Shown here one piece after another: positions 8,977-17,933 of a DNA stretch of 64,000 nucleotides. The position numbers and the translations under genes are program-made. The stretch is from Gracilibacillus ureilyticus. GTDB lineage: Bacteria > Bacillota > Bacilli > Bacillales > Amphibacillaceae. Each line of letters begins with the position of its first letter. Within the stretch, counting starts at the first letter, position 1. The notes under the pieces are model-generated. The model was not told where the DNA came from. It searched no databases and was given only the letters and a program-made list of their open reading frames with translations. The DNA lies in the NCBI RefSeq assembly GCF_900111195.1, contig NZ_FOGL01000002.1, positions 62,001-126,000 of the forward strand, read 5' to 3'.

Positions 8977-9025
8977 ACCGAACTATAGCGAATGATTCCA
9001 TTCAACTATAGTTCGGTACTCTTTT
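8977..9025. terminator. Bidirectional terminator between fbp and the xylanase gene
   Basis: ACCGAACTATAG (8977-8988) and CTATAGTTCGGT (9006-9017) form a perfect 12-bp stem with A7 before and CTCTTTT after. It lies between convergent genes. Hairpins with the same CCGAACTAT core recur at 41101 and, with a changed arm, at 60883. Confidence 0.85.
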
Positions 9026-9034
9026 AGCTAAAGC

Positions 9035-11647
9035 TTATTTTTTGTTAAACAGTAAATCTAATGCTTTACTCCATGCTTGTTCCCATTCGTCAATCTGATC
9101 GAAAGTAATTGCAACTTCCTCTTCGTCATCAGATAAAACGGATGCTGGAAAACTTGCATTGGCATTCTTTTGTTTAATGGTGATGGTTGCATTTTGCTCT
9201 TTTAAATGAATGATCTGATCGTTTGTTAACACAATTTCAAGAGCTTGTTTGTAGCGGCTGATGTTAATTTCCAATACACCATTTTCTTGTACCTTTTCGA
9301 TAATCTCATCATCGATCAATACTTTGTTATCGTTAATAGGCGGGTTTGCTATGACAACCTTTTTAGTTTTACCAGGCTTATCAGGTTTACCAGGTTTATT
9401 CGGTTTCCCTGGAGTTGGTTTTTCGGGCTGTTCTTCTTCATTTGATCCAACAAGTGTCAATTCACCAAATACAGAAGTGTCCTGGAAGCCGGCACCTGTC
9501 AGGTCATTCCATGTTGCGATGCTTTGGCGAGCCCCGTCTTTTCCGTCATTAATCTGCACATCAAAACCAATCTTCGCATTATTTTCTGGTGTAATGGTGC
9601 GGAAAGGAATCTTCACTTCCACAGTATATCCACCATCCGAAACTTTTGTTGCCGATTCAAAATTCTCTGCAATGCTTTCAGGATTAAAGGATGTTTCATT
9701 ATCAAAATTCACCCGGTACTGACCATCGTCTTCCTCGTAATAAGCTGTCTTTCCATTATTCTCATCAACAAAAACTTCGACAGAATCCTGTTCCCAGCTG
9801 TTTGCACTGGATTTGTCCAGCGTATCATCACTTACCTGTACAAGCACATATAAATTTTCTTCATCCCAAAGTGCTTTGGCAACACCACTTGCGCCTTGCC
9901 ATGCCATCTGATAGCGGTTAACAGGTAATTCAGCGGCATTATCCCAAACTTCATCAATCTGACCATCAATAACAGGAGTTCCATGGGATGCATTACCCTG
10001 ATTCGCTTCTTCTTTCTCTACAGGTTCATATTCTGCAATGAATTTCTCTGGATCCATAATTGCATAATATGCCGGCTTTGCCTGCAGGTCTTCATCAAAC
10101 AGCAGCGGGCTTTGGGCTGCGCGCCAGCTCGTGCTGTCATTTAATCCCCAGAATGTAACACGAGAGATGTGCTCTGCATGTTCCTTATATAATGAAAATA
10201 ACTGTGCGTATAAATAGGCTTGTGCCTGTGCCTGTTGTTCCGTTAATTCATTATCACTTCCGGCAGTAACATCTAACTCTGTCACACCTACTTCTACACC
10301 AAGTGAGATGAATTTTTCCATAGAACGTCTTACGTTTTCAGGATTTGTATTCAAATTATAGTGTGCTTGCATACCAATCCCGTCAATCAGCAATTCACCA
10401 TCATTTTCAGCTGCATAGTTTTCATTTATTTCTTTCACCATTTGATAAATAGCTTCTGCTTTGTTCTGGTTATCATCATTATAGTCATTGTAATACAGTT
10501 GGATATCCCAGCCGTTTTCGTCAATTACCTCTTTAGCCGCACGGTAGGCTTGTTCCAGATAATCAGGGCCGATTGCTTCCAACCAGCCGGATTGACGTAA
10601 AGACGCCTTCCAATCCGATGGGTTTGGCGGGTTATCATTCATTGCTTCATTGACTACATCCCATGAAATCACACTGTCACCGAAATGTTCAACCGTTGTT
10701 TTGACATGGTTTCTAAGATTCTCTAGTGCCTGTTCACGTGATAATGGATTGCCATTTTCATCTGTATGCAGTGCTTCCCGTGATTGCTGATGCCATACAA
10801 GCACATGTCCGTGAATAAGAAGTCCCTCATCTTTTGCTTTCTGAACAAGTGAATCTTCTGCGGTAAAGTCAAACTCGCCTTGTTCGTTATAAGCATATGC
10901 AGGCTTCATCGCGTTTTCCGCTGTGATAAGGTTATGGTGCATTTTTAATAATTCCAGTCGGTTTCCTTCAAATTCTGAGTCAGAAACAGCATTGCCGATA
11001 AGGAAATCATCCTGATAAATTTCTTTAATCGGCGTTAAGTCTTTTTCAATTTCCACAGCTCCTGAGTCCGTCGGCTCAAATGTAATATCATCAATATAGA
11101 AAGAAGCCGTGCTATTATTCGCACTTTCAACATAGATCGTTAAAAATTCATCACCAAGGCTGCTGTAACGGTATGTTCCTTCAAGCTGGACCCAGCCGTC
11201 TGATGTACTGACCGTTTTTTCCTGAAGATTATTATAGCTCGCATTATCGCCATTGCCGACTTGTGTAGATAACTGCAGCTGGGAACTTTCAGGGGAAATT
11301 AATTTTACCCAGGCAGAGATGTTGTATTCTTGTCCCTTTTCGATAAAACTTGCAACATTTAGTGTTGGGCCATGCCAATTTTCCGCTCTGTCCTCAACTT
11401 TCAAAGCATATGCACCCCCATCCGTATGATTTGCCTCATCTGTTACAGTGAGTGTCTCTGTCCCAGATCTTCCTTCAAACCCGCCAGTTGTCTGATCTTC
11501 GAAAGTAATTGGGTTAAATTCAGCTGCAGTCGGCCTTGTTTCTTCATCAACGGTAGCTGTTTCGGCTGATGTTGTAATCCATCCTGCAGGAAAAACAAGC
11601 ATAATAATTAGTAAAACAGAAATCAATTTTCTAGAATTACGATACAT
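9035..11647 (-). CDS. Secreted modular endo-1,4-beta-xylanase (CBM22-GH10-CBM9)
   Basis: An 870-residue exported enzyme that cuts the xylan backbone. Order: signal peptide (residues 1-29), a CBM22-type xylan-binding module (about 45-192), the GH10 catalytic domain (about 205-540), a CBM9-type module (about 560-735), a linker made of repeated Lys-Pro-Gly units (about 745-765) and an unassigned C-terminal domain. In GH10 the acid/base Glu334 sits in [10 protein letters not shown] and the nucleophile Glu457 in GVTELDVT. There is no SLH or LPXTG anchor, so it should be released or held by the unknown C-terminal domain. GGAGG precedes the ATG. A cre-like site lies 30 bases upstream, which fits carbon catabolite repression. 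A chemoreceptor is divergent from it. Confidence in the function is very high; the role of the C-terminal domain is unknown. Confidence 0.96.
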   Translation of the reverse strand: MYRNSRKLISVLLIIMLVFPAGWITTSAETATVDEETRPTAAEFNPITFEDQTTGGFEGRSGTETLTVTDEANHTDGGAYALKVEDRAENWHGPTLNVASFIEKGQEYNISAWVKLISPESSQLQLSTQVGNGDNASYNNLQEKTVSTSDGWVQLEGTYRYSSLGDEFLTIYVESANNSTASFYIDDITFEPTDSGAVEIEKDLTPIKEIYQDDFLIGNAVSDSEFEGNRLELLKMHHNLITAENAMKPAYAYNEQGEFDFTAEDSLVQKAKDEGLLIHGHVLVWHQQSREALHTDENGNPLSREQALENLRNHVKTTVEHFGDSVISWDVVNEAMNDNPPNPSDWKASLRQSGWLEAIGPDYLEQAYRAAKEVIDENGWDIQLYYNDYNDDNQNKAEAIYQMVKEINENYAAENDGELLIDGIGMQAHYNLNTNPENVRRSMEKFISLGVEVGVTELDVTAGSDNELTEQQAQAQAYLYAQLFSLYKEHAEHISRVTFWGLNDSTSWRAAQSPLLFDEDLQAKPAYYAIMDPEKFIAEYEPVEKEEANQGNASHGTPVIDGQIDEVWDNAAELPVNRYQMAWQGASGVAKALWDEENLYVLVQVSDDTLDKSSANSWEQDSVEVFVDENNGKTAYYEEDDGQYRVNFDNETSFNPESIAENFESATKVSDGGYTVEVKIPFRTITPENNAKIGFDVQINDGKDGARQSIATWNDLTGAGFQDTSVFGELTLVGSNEEEQPEKPTPGKPNKPGKPDKPGKTKKVVIANPPINDNKVLIDDEIIEKVQENGVLEINISRYKQALEIVLTNDQIIHLKEQNATITIKQKNANASFPASVLSDDEEEVAITFDQIDEWEQAWSKALDLLFNKK

Positions 11648-11673
11648 TCAATCATTCCTCCATCCTTTAAAAT

Positions 11674-11689
11674 ATAAAACGCTTTCATA
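11674..11689 (-). promoter_or_regulatory. cre-like CcpA operator upstream of the xylanase gene
   Basis: On the minus strand the bases read TATGAAAGCGTTTTAT, which fits the cre core TGNAANCG with an A/T-rich second half; only the final CA is not met. It lies about 30 bases before the xylanase start. Confidence 0.55.
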
Positions 11690-11823
11690 AACTTCACTTT
11701 AAAAGTGTAACGATTTGCAGCCAAAATTTTAACAGGGAAACTATAGGTTTTTCTTTGAAAAATAAACAAATCGTCCCACAAGACCTAAAACTTATTAACC
11801 GACTATTCAGAATTTTCAAAATA

Positions 11824-11838
11824 TGTCGAAATATAATA
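11824..11838 (+). promoter_or_regulatory. Probable promoter -10 region of the chemoreceptor gene
   Basis: TGTCGAAATATAATA, with TATAAT, about 32 bases before the ATG and preceded by TTTTCAA. It is identical over 15 bases to the motif at 1116-1130. Confidence 0.5.
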
Positions 11839-11869
11839 GTAAGTGCACTATTTTTAGGGGGGAGAAAGG

Positions 11870-13627
11870 ATGGCGAAATTTCGGAGAATACAAACAGTTA
11901 GAAGCAAGCTAGTGACAATTTCTCTATTGTTACTGGTAGTCCCGCTGGTAATTACAGGATATCTAGTTTTCAATCAAAGTGAGAATGCGTTAAATGAACT
12001 AGGGGAGACCAATTTAAAGAACAGTGTAATCATGACACTGGAAATGATTGATAGCTTAAATGAAGAAGTAGAGCGGGGGAATGTTTCATTAGAAGTTGCC
12101 CAGGCGGAGGTTAAAGAAGCTATATTGGGTGAATTACAAACAGATGGAACAAGACCGATCAATAAAGAGATCGACTTGGGAGAGAATGGGTATGTTTATA
12201 TAACAGATACAGACGGAATATTACTTGCCCATCCGAGACTAGAGGGAGACAGCCTTTGGGAATCACAGGATTCCGAGGGTGATTATTTTGCACAGGAGTT
12301 TACTGAAAAGGCACTGAATGGCGGTGGATTTACTTATTATGACTGGCCATTGCCAGATGATGAAAACAAGGTGGAAGAAAAAGTTGTCTACTCGGCATAT
12401 GATGAAAATTGGGACTGGGTAGTTACATCAGGTTCATACTTAATGGACTATAATGCGCCAGTTAATACTATTCTTTATCAGATTATATTTGTAACCGTTT
12501 TCTTTATTGTTATCGGAATTATTATTACATGGGTATTCTCCAACCGGATTACTAATCCGCTTACGCTTGTTACTAATCGAATGCGTGAATTGGCAAGTGG
12601 TGATTTAACGAACCCGCCAATTGAAGTGAAGACAAAAGATGAATTAAAGATACTGGCAACGGAGATGAATCATATGCAGGAAAATCTTTATAATATGATT
12701 TCAAATATTTCTGAAGCCTCTGCCTCCTTGAATCAGCAAAGTGATGCACTGACAAAATCTTCAGAGGAAGTCAGGACAGGGGCGGAGCAAGTAACAACAA
12801 CTATGCAGGAACTGGCATCAGGTGCAGAAGTGCAGGCAGACCATGTGAGCACACTTTCGCAAATGATGGAAAACTTTAAAGACATTGTATCAGAGACTAA
12901 TCAAGCGGGGATTAGTGTTGGAGATACATCGATAAAAGTACTGGAAAATGCGGAATCCGGCAGGAATTTAATGCAGTCTTCCGCAAATCAGATGACAAAA
13001 ATCGATGAAATTGTAAAAGATGCAGTAGAAAAGGTGAGAAGTCTCGATACTCAATCACAGGAAATTGGCAGGCTGGTAGCTGTCATTCATGATATTGCGG
13101 AACAAACCAATTTGCTTGCATTGAATGCTGCGATAGAGGCGGCAAGAGCAGGGGAGCAGGGAAAAGGTTTTTCTGTTGTAGCTGATGAAGTTCGAAAACT
13201 TGCTGAACAAGTTTCAGCTTCTGTTTCAGATATTACAGGAATAGTATCCAGAATTCAGGCAGAATCAACAGCAGTGTCGAACTCACTCGAAGCAGGTTAT
13301 GGAGAGGTAGAGAAGGGGACAAGCCAGATTCTGACGACACAGCATACTTTTACAGAGATTGACCGGACAGTAAATGAGATGGTGGGCAGAATGAAATCTA
13401 TCTCCAATAATTTAACAACCGTTTCAGCAAAAACAGAAGAAATGAATGAGTCTATTCAGGAGATTGCCTCTACTTCGGAACAATCTGCTGCTGGTATTGA
13501 AGAAACGTCGGCATCTGCAGAACAATCCAGCACATCCATGGAAGAAGTGTCCAACCAGGCGAAACAATTAGCAGAATTATCGACTGGATTAAAAAACATT
13601 GTAGGAGATTTTCAATTAAATAAATAA
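11870..13627 (+). CDS. Methyl-accepting chemotaxis protein with Cache-type sensor
   Basis: A 585-residue membrane chemoreceptor. Membrane segments lie at about 13-34 and 200-224. Between them is an extracellular Cache-type ligand domain ([16 protein letters not shown] near 107, FTYYDWPLP near 150). HAMP follows (about 225-275, [11 protein letters not shown]) and then the long signalling coiled coil. The hairpin tip that binds CheA and CheW is intact: [20 protein letters not shown], then [17 protein letters not shown]. Methylation-type Glu/Gln pairs occur in both arms. It is divergent from the xylanase gene, with the two promoter regions in 220 bases, so a link to sugars or plant-derived compounds is possible but not shown. 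GGGGGAGAAAGG precedes the start. Confidence 0.93.
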   Translation: MAKFRRIQTVRSKLVTISLLLLVVPLVITGYLVFNQSENALNELGETNLKNSVIMTLEMIDSLNEEVERGNVSLEVAQAEVKEAILGELQTDGTRPINKEIDLGENGYVYITDTDGILLAHPRLEGDSLWESQDSEGDYFAQEFTEKALNGGGFTYYDWPLPDDENKVEEKVVYSAYDENWDWVVTSGSYLMDYNAPVNTILYQIIFVTVFFIVIGIIITWVFSNRITNPLTLVTNRMRELASGDLTNPPIEVKTKDELKILATEMNHMQENLYNMISNISEASASLNQQSDALTKSSEEVRTGAEQVTTTMQELASGAEVQADHVSTLSQMMENFKDIVSETNQAGISVGDTSIKVLENAESGRNLMQSSANQMTKIDEIVKDAVEKVRSLDTQSQEIGRLVAVIHDIAEQTNLLALNAAIEAARAGEQGKGFSVVADEVRKLAEQVSASVSDITGIVSRIQAESTAVSNSLEAGYGEVEKGTSQILTTQHTFTEIDRTVNEMVGRMKSISNNLTTVSAKTEEMNESIQEIASTSEQSAAGIEETSASAEQSSTSMEEVSNQAKQLAELSTGLKNIVGDFQLNK

Positions 13628-13762
13628 GCAGTGAAACCAGCTTGTTGTTTCGAGATCTTAATGACTGCTGAGCATTTTCGTATTTGATTATCATAAATTG
13701 TGGTAATAATAACAATAGGATAACTTTTTATCTATGGGAAAAATGCTAAAGGAGTGTACATC

Positions 13763-14707
13763 ATGCAAACAAAAGCAGTAGTCATTAACCAATACGGCAG
13801 TAAAGATATGTTGGAAGAAGCGACAGTTACATTACCGGAACTGGGAGCAAACCAGGTATTGGTTCGTGAAAAAGCAACATCGGTTAATCCGATAGACTGG
13901 AAACTCCGCGAAGGGTATTTAAAGCAAATGTTTGACTGGGAATTCCCGATTATTCTCGGCTGGGATGTTGCCGGAGTCATTGTAGAGACAGGATCAGCCG
14001 TAACCGGATGGAAAGTGGGAGATGAAGTTTTTGCCCGCCCTGACACTACCCGTTTTGGCACATATGCGGAATATACAATTGTGGATGATAATTTGTTAGC
14101 AGAGAAACCTTCAAACATATCGTTTGAGGAAGCAGCAGCAGTACCGCTCGCTGGATTAACAGCATATCAGGGTCTGTTTGATCATGGTAAATTAGAAAAA
14201 GGCCAAAAAGTGCTCATACATGCAGGTGCTGGCGGAGTTGGTACTTATGCCATTCAGTTAGCGAAAGAAGCTGGTGCCTATGTTTGTACAACAGCCAGTC
14301 CAAAAAATCATGAGCTTCTTATTTCATTAGGCGCAGATGAAGTCATTGACTATCACACGACAGATATAAAAGAAACGTTAAAAGATATAGATCTTGTCCT
14401 TGATACGATTGGCGGCGAGACACAAAATGACAGCTTTGAGGTGCTGAAAGAAAATAGCGGCCGGCTTATTTCCATTGTTGGTGAACCGAATCAGGAAAAA
14501 GCCAAGGAGAAAAATGTAATCGCAAAAGGCATCTGGCTTCAGCCGGACGGCGAACAGTTAAGCAAACTGGCTGACTTATTAGAAAAAGGAAAAATGAAAA
14601 GTATTGTAGGAACTACTTTTTCATTGTCACGACAAGGTGTATATGATGCCCATTCGGTGAGTGAAACACATCATGCTGCAGGGAAAATCGTCATAACCAT
14701 CGACTAA
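13763..14707 (+). CDS. Zinc-free NADP-dependent quinone oxidoreductase (MDR family)
   Basis: A 314-residue medium-chain dehydrogenase of the quinone-oxidoreductase branch. ATG 13763 is chosen because AAAGGAG lies just upstream; the earlier GTG is inside that site. The N-terminal GroES-like part has NPIDWKLREGYL and GWDVAGVI, and the nucleotide-binding fold has HAGAGGVGTYAIQLAK near residue 153. The Cys and Glu ligands of catalytic zinc are absent, as in zeta-crystallin-like reductases. It probably reduces quinones or alpha,beta-unsaturated carbonyls with NADPH in the cytosol; the substrate cannot be read from the sequence. It is a single-gene unit with its own terminator. Confidence 0.88.
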   Translation: MQTKAVVINQYGSKDMLEEATVTLPELGANQVLVREKATSVNPIDWKLREGYLKQMFDWEFPIILGWDVAGVIVETGSAVTGWKVGDEVFARPDTTRFGTYAEYTIVDDNLLAEKPSNISFEEAAAVPLAGLTAYQGLFDHGKLEKGQKVLIHAGAGGVGTYAIQLAKEAGAYVCTTASPKNHELLISLGADEVIDYHTTDIKETLKDIDLVLDTIGGETQNDSFEVLKENSGRLISIVGEPNQEKAKEKNVIAKGIWLQPDGEQLSKLADLLEKGKMKSIVGTTFSLSRQGVYDAHSVSETHHAAGKIVITID

Positions 14708-14712
14708 ATTAT

Positions 14713-14758
14713 AAAACAGTCAATATTCAGTAAGAGTACTGATTATTGGCTGTTTTTC
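14713..14758 (+). terminator. Terminator after the oxidoreductase gene
   Basis: AACAGTCAATA at the left pairs with TGATTATTGGCTGTT at the right, with G-U pairs and an inner TCAGTA/TACTGA helix, followed by a T run. Confidence 0.7.
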
Positions 14759-14774
14759 TGTTGTTTTAATTAGT

Positions 14775-15034
14775 ATGTTCATCACGCGCGAGCGCTAGAG
14801 CGGATGTTTTGAAGAATAAAGTGTATATGTTCATCACGAGAGAGCGCCGAGGCAGGAGTACTGAAGAATAAAGTGTATATGTTCATCACGAGAGAGCGCT
14901 GAGGCAGATGTACTGAAGAATAAAGTATATATAATCATCACGAGAGAGCGCCGAGGCAGGAGTACTGAAGAATAAAGTGTATATGTTCATCACGAGAGAG
15001 CGCCGAGGCAGGCGTTCTGAAGAATAAATAATAT
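14775..15034. repeat. Five tandem copies of a 52-bp repeat
   Basis: The unit begins ATGTTCATCACGAGAGAGCG and ends with GAAGAATAAAGTGTAT. Copies start at 14775, 14827, 14879, 14931 and 14983, spaced exactly 52 bases. The first copy is the most diverged; copies 2 and 4 are nearly identical. As 52 is not divisible by three and each copy carries stops, it does not encode a repeat protein. Copies touch without spacers, so it is not a CRISPR array. Confidence 0.95.
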
Positions 15035-15305
15035 CAATTATAACGATTACTGAATAACTGTCCTATTATAAGGTATTACCCCAATACATGTCGAGAATAG
15101 ACCCCATTACTTAAAACAGATTGGAGGCGCTCATTGCCTATATAGAAAATGAACCGCTTCAGGCAATACAACTGCTGGACAAATCGGAAAAGGAATAGTG
15201 CAATATGTTTTTTTGAAGTGGAGCGCCAACTGACAATTATTCTAAATAACTATATGATTGAAAAACCGATCTGAGAAATCATGGAGAAGGGGAAAATTGA
15301 TTTGC
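15035..15305. other. Intergenic stretch with a possible gene remnant
   Basis: A frame at about 15121-15199 (plus strand) reads LEALIAYIENEPLQAIQLLD and soon stops. It looks like the end of a helical protein, but there is no start and the neighbouring sequence is closed in all frames. I treat it as a decayed fragment of an unknown gene. Confidence 0.3.
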
Positions 15306-15656
15306 TTAAACTCTTTTTAATAAGATGTAAAGCAGAACAATCATCACCACATCCAATCTCGCTTCAAATAAAAAATGAAAAATCCCGGTATGGAGTAGAG
15401 GTACTTTGGTAAGAAGCAGTGCAGCAACCATGATAACCAGTAGTGGGAGTGCTGCCTTTTTTACATAGTAATTTGCAATAATCAATATACCGCAGACTAA
15501 CTCTGTTGCCCCGACAATTAGCGCTACCAGTTCAGGATAGGGAATTCCATAATTAGCAAAAGCACTGGTTAAATCAATAATAAATAATTTCATCACTCCG
15601 GAGATGAGAAAAACGTAGCCTGTTGCATAACGAATTAAAGACGGTAATGTTAGCAT
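15306..15656 (-). CDS. DoxX-like small membrane protein
   Basis: ATG 15656 is preferred because AAGGAGG lies directly before it and would otherwise be coding. The 116-residue product has four hydrophobic segments: YATGYVFLISGVMKLF, LVALIVGATELVCGILII, AALPLLVIMVAALLLTKV and LDVVMIVLLYILL. The motif G-x-x-K in the first segment and GATELVCGI in the second are usual in DoxX/DoxD-like proteins of Bacilli. The biochemical role of this small type is not settled; some members take part in thiol or oxidative stress defence with SodA and SseA, but neither is nearby. Confidence 0.8.
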   Translation of the reverse strand: MLTLPSLIRYATGYVFLISGVMKLFIIDLTSAFANYGIPYPELVALIVGATELVCGILIIANYYVKKAALPLLVIMVAALLLTKVPLLHTGIFHFLFEARLDVVMIVLLYILLKRV

Positions 15657-15793
15657 AACAAGCCTCCTTGTCAATTTTAAATTTTCATAAAGTTAAAGAT
15701 TAAAAGTTACACTTTATCTATATGCAAGCAATTGGACAACCTTTCCACCTTTTGAAATCTTTAAAAGAAATCGTTTTAAGGTTCCTTATAAAA

Positions 15794-15810
15794 TTTACAT
15801 ATATTTTACG
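15794..15810 (+). promoter_or_regulatory. Possible partial PhoP box upstream of the phosphoesterase pair
   Basis: TTTACA (15794-15799) and TTTACG (15805-15810) are direct repeats at 11-base spacing, the period of PhoP boxes in B. subtilis. Only two clear repeats are present in an A+T-rich region, so chance is possible. Confidence 0.3.
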
Positions 15811-15878
15811 AAATCCCCTCAGTAGTCTAATAGATCATTGATAGAATGAAGTCAGATTATGTTAGAAAGGGAGATTCT

Positions 15879-17855
15879 ATGAAAACAAGTATTTTGTTAC
15901 GAAGGCTGGCGCTGTCTGCATTAACATTGTCAATTGCAGCAACTAGTTTAGCGGTTTCAGCACGATTAGTTGCAGTTGAAGCTGCAGAAAAGGAAAATCC
16001 TCCGCAAACTCTCCGTGAACCAGTAACAGGATTCCGCGTATTACCTTATTTACAATCACCAATGAGTACATCAATGACAATCAGCTGGGTTTCAGAGCTG
16101 GACGAACCCGGAAAAGTAACGGTTTCAGGTCCAGGGATCTCAGGAAATGATTCGTACAGCTCCAAACCGTATTATATGAGTTTAATGGAATATACGGAAA
16201 AGGAATTAGAGCAGGAATTGACGTATGCTCCGGGAAACTGGAGGATCGAAACTTTACCGAAAGGGTCATGGTTGCAATCAAACGCTAATTACAAACACAC
16301 TGTAACGATCGAAGGGTTAGAACCGAATGAAACATATCAATACACGGTAATCCAGGGAGAAGAAAGCCACACATCTTCTTTTCGGACATATCCGGAAAGT
16401 GATGACTGGGAGGAGGTAACCCTAATTGCTTTTTCTGATACGGAAACAGAACCATATGGTGCTCTGGAACATCGTGAATGGGAGTTACATACAATCAATC
16501 CATATGCAGCCGGATCGGAGGAACGTCCGGGACCAGGCTCTCTCTTTGATCAAAAGTTTGGCAATCAATCCCGTAATGGAATGTTTTTAGTTCGTTATCC
16601 ACTAGATCAGCAAACGGCTCTAAATGAGAATTTGTCACATATCGAAGCAGCGAATCCGGATGCGCTTCTTATTGCTGGGGATTTAGCTCAAGGATCGGGA
16701 TATCAGCCTGCATGGGATGAATTTTGGCGTCATTTCTCAGGGGAGTTTACTTCACTTGCTTCAAAAACTCCATTGCTTCCTGCTCTTGGTAACTGGGAAA
16801 CATATGCATCCATCAATGGCGGGTACGGAAGTGATGAGGACCGTTCGCCGGCAGTAATTTCACGAAATAAGTATCATGAATATTTCGACACACCAGGTGA
16901 TCCTCAAAATCCACAATATAAAGATTCATATTACAGGACAGATATTGGTCCGATCACGTTATTAACATTGGATTCAACAAATGGGATTCCTGATGAATCT
17001 ACGAAAACGGACACGTACACTGGAGAGGTGTACAGTGAAGATGACTCGGTTTTAAATGAACAAGTCTGGGCAGAACAGGGTGTGGAAGGGGATCCATACA
17101 TTTCGACAGATACACAGGGAGAGTTTACCGCAGAGGATTATAATCAGGCATTTACAAGAGTTTTCGAAGACACAACGATAGATGATTCCGATTTGCCGAA
17201 TTTCAATCCAGGGACAGAACAATACAAATGGGTGGAAGAGCAGCTAAAGGATGCACGTGAAAAAGGCCAAATCATTATGGTTCAATTCCACCACGCACCT
17301 TACTCCAGCGGTGTTCACGGTGCACCGCCAAATCATGAATATGCAGATAATCAGTCAGGTATTGCAATGAGAGTATATTCTCCAATGTTTGAGCAGTATG
17401 GCGTGTCAGTAGTAATTAGCGGCCATGATGAAATGTTTGAACGCAGCTGGGTTGACCTCAATGAAGACGGGATCGGTTTTCATGTTTATGATGTCGGTGT
17501 AGCGGCAGACGGATTACGCGGGGAGAAAATGATTAAGGATGAAAGTGGAAAATATGTCCCGCAAAATTATAACACCTATACCGAATGGAGTGCGACAAGA
17601 AATGAGCCTGAGCTCTGGGGGACTAATGAAGATGGTGTGAAGCATTTGCATGATGGCGGATTGCATTACGGTCATTTACAGATGGATTTTGAAAAAACTG
17701 AATCAGGTACTGAATTGACATTATCACCTGTTTATATTTTCCCGATTCTGGACGATAACTATGAACTTATTCGCACGGAAAGACGAGTCTATAATGATGT
17801 GCAGAAAGTTTATTTTGATGAAAATGGAGTAATGGTGGATGCTTTAGCAAAGTAA
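15879..17855 (+). CDS. Exported purple-acid-phosphatase-like metallophosphoesterase with altered metal motifs
   Basis: ATG 15879 follows AAAGGGAG and opens with a signal peptide (hydrophobic residues about 8-32, AxA-type end near VEAA). A fibronectin-like N-terminal domain of purple acid phosphatases follows (FRVLPYLQSP, MTISWVSE, about residues 45-170). The phosphoesterase domain covers about 185-600. Its motifs depart from the standard: FSDTETEP at the first metal motif, AGDLAQG, GNWE where GNHE is usual, QFHHAPY, and GHDE where GHxH is usual. So the catalytic His and one metal-binding His are replaced. A specialised subfamily, or a changed chemistry, is likely; a dead enzyme is less likely given intact length (about 658 residues). 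It stands 78 bases before another phosphoesterase gene and may be co-transcribed with it. Confidence 0.8.
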   Translation: MKTSILLRRLALSALTLSIAATSLAVSARLVAVEAAEKENPPQTLREPVTGFRVLPYLQSPMSTSMTISWVSELDEPGKVTVSGPGISGNDSYSSKPYYMSLMEYTEKELEQELTYAPGNWRIETLPKGSWLQSNANYKHTVTIEGLEPNETYQYTVIQGEESHTSSFRTYPESDDWEEVTLIAFSDTETEPYGALEHREWELHTINPYAAGSEERPGPGSLFDQKFGNQSRNGMFLVRYPLDQQTALNENLSHIEAANPDALLIAGDLAQGSGYQPAWDEFWRHFSGEFTSLASKTPLLPALGNWETYASINGGYGSDEDRSPAVISRNKYHEYFDTPGDPQNPQYKDSYYRTDIGPITLLTLDSTNGIPDESTKTDTYTGEVYSEDDSVLNEQVWAEQGVEGDPYISTDTQGEFTAEDYNQAFTRVFEDTTIDDSDLPNFNPGTEQYKWVEEQLKDAREKGQIIMVQFHHAPYSSGVHGAPPNHEYADNQSGIAMRVYSPMFEQYGVSVVISGHDEMFERSWVDLNEDGIGFHVYDVGVAADGLRGEKMIKDESGKYVPQNYNTYTEWSATRNEPELWGTNEDGVKHLHDGGLHYGHLQMDFEKTESGTELTLSPVYIFPILDDNYELIRTERRVYNDVQKVYFDENGVMVDALAK

Positions 17856-17933
17856 CTGGTCCTATAAGCAAATGAACCACTTCCATTCTGTTTTTTTAAC
17901 TTGGAAAAAATATTTAATAAAGGAGTATGGCCA

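Noticed and set aside
14775-15034. CRISPR array
   Set aside because: The 52-bp units abut each other without unique spacers and no cas gene is near. It is a plain tandem repeat.
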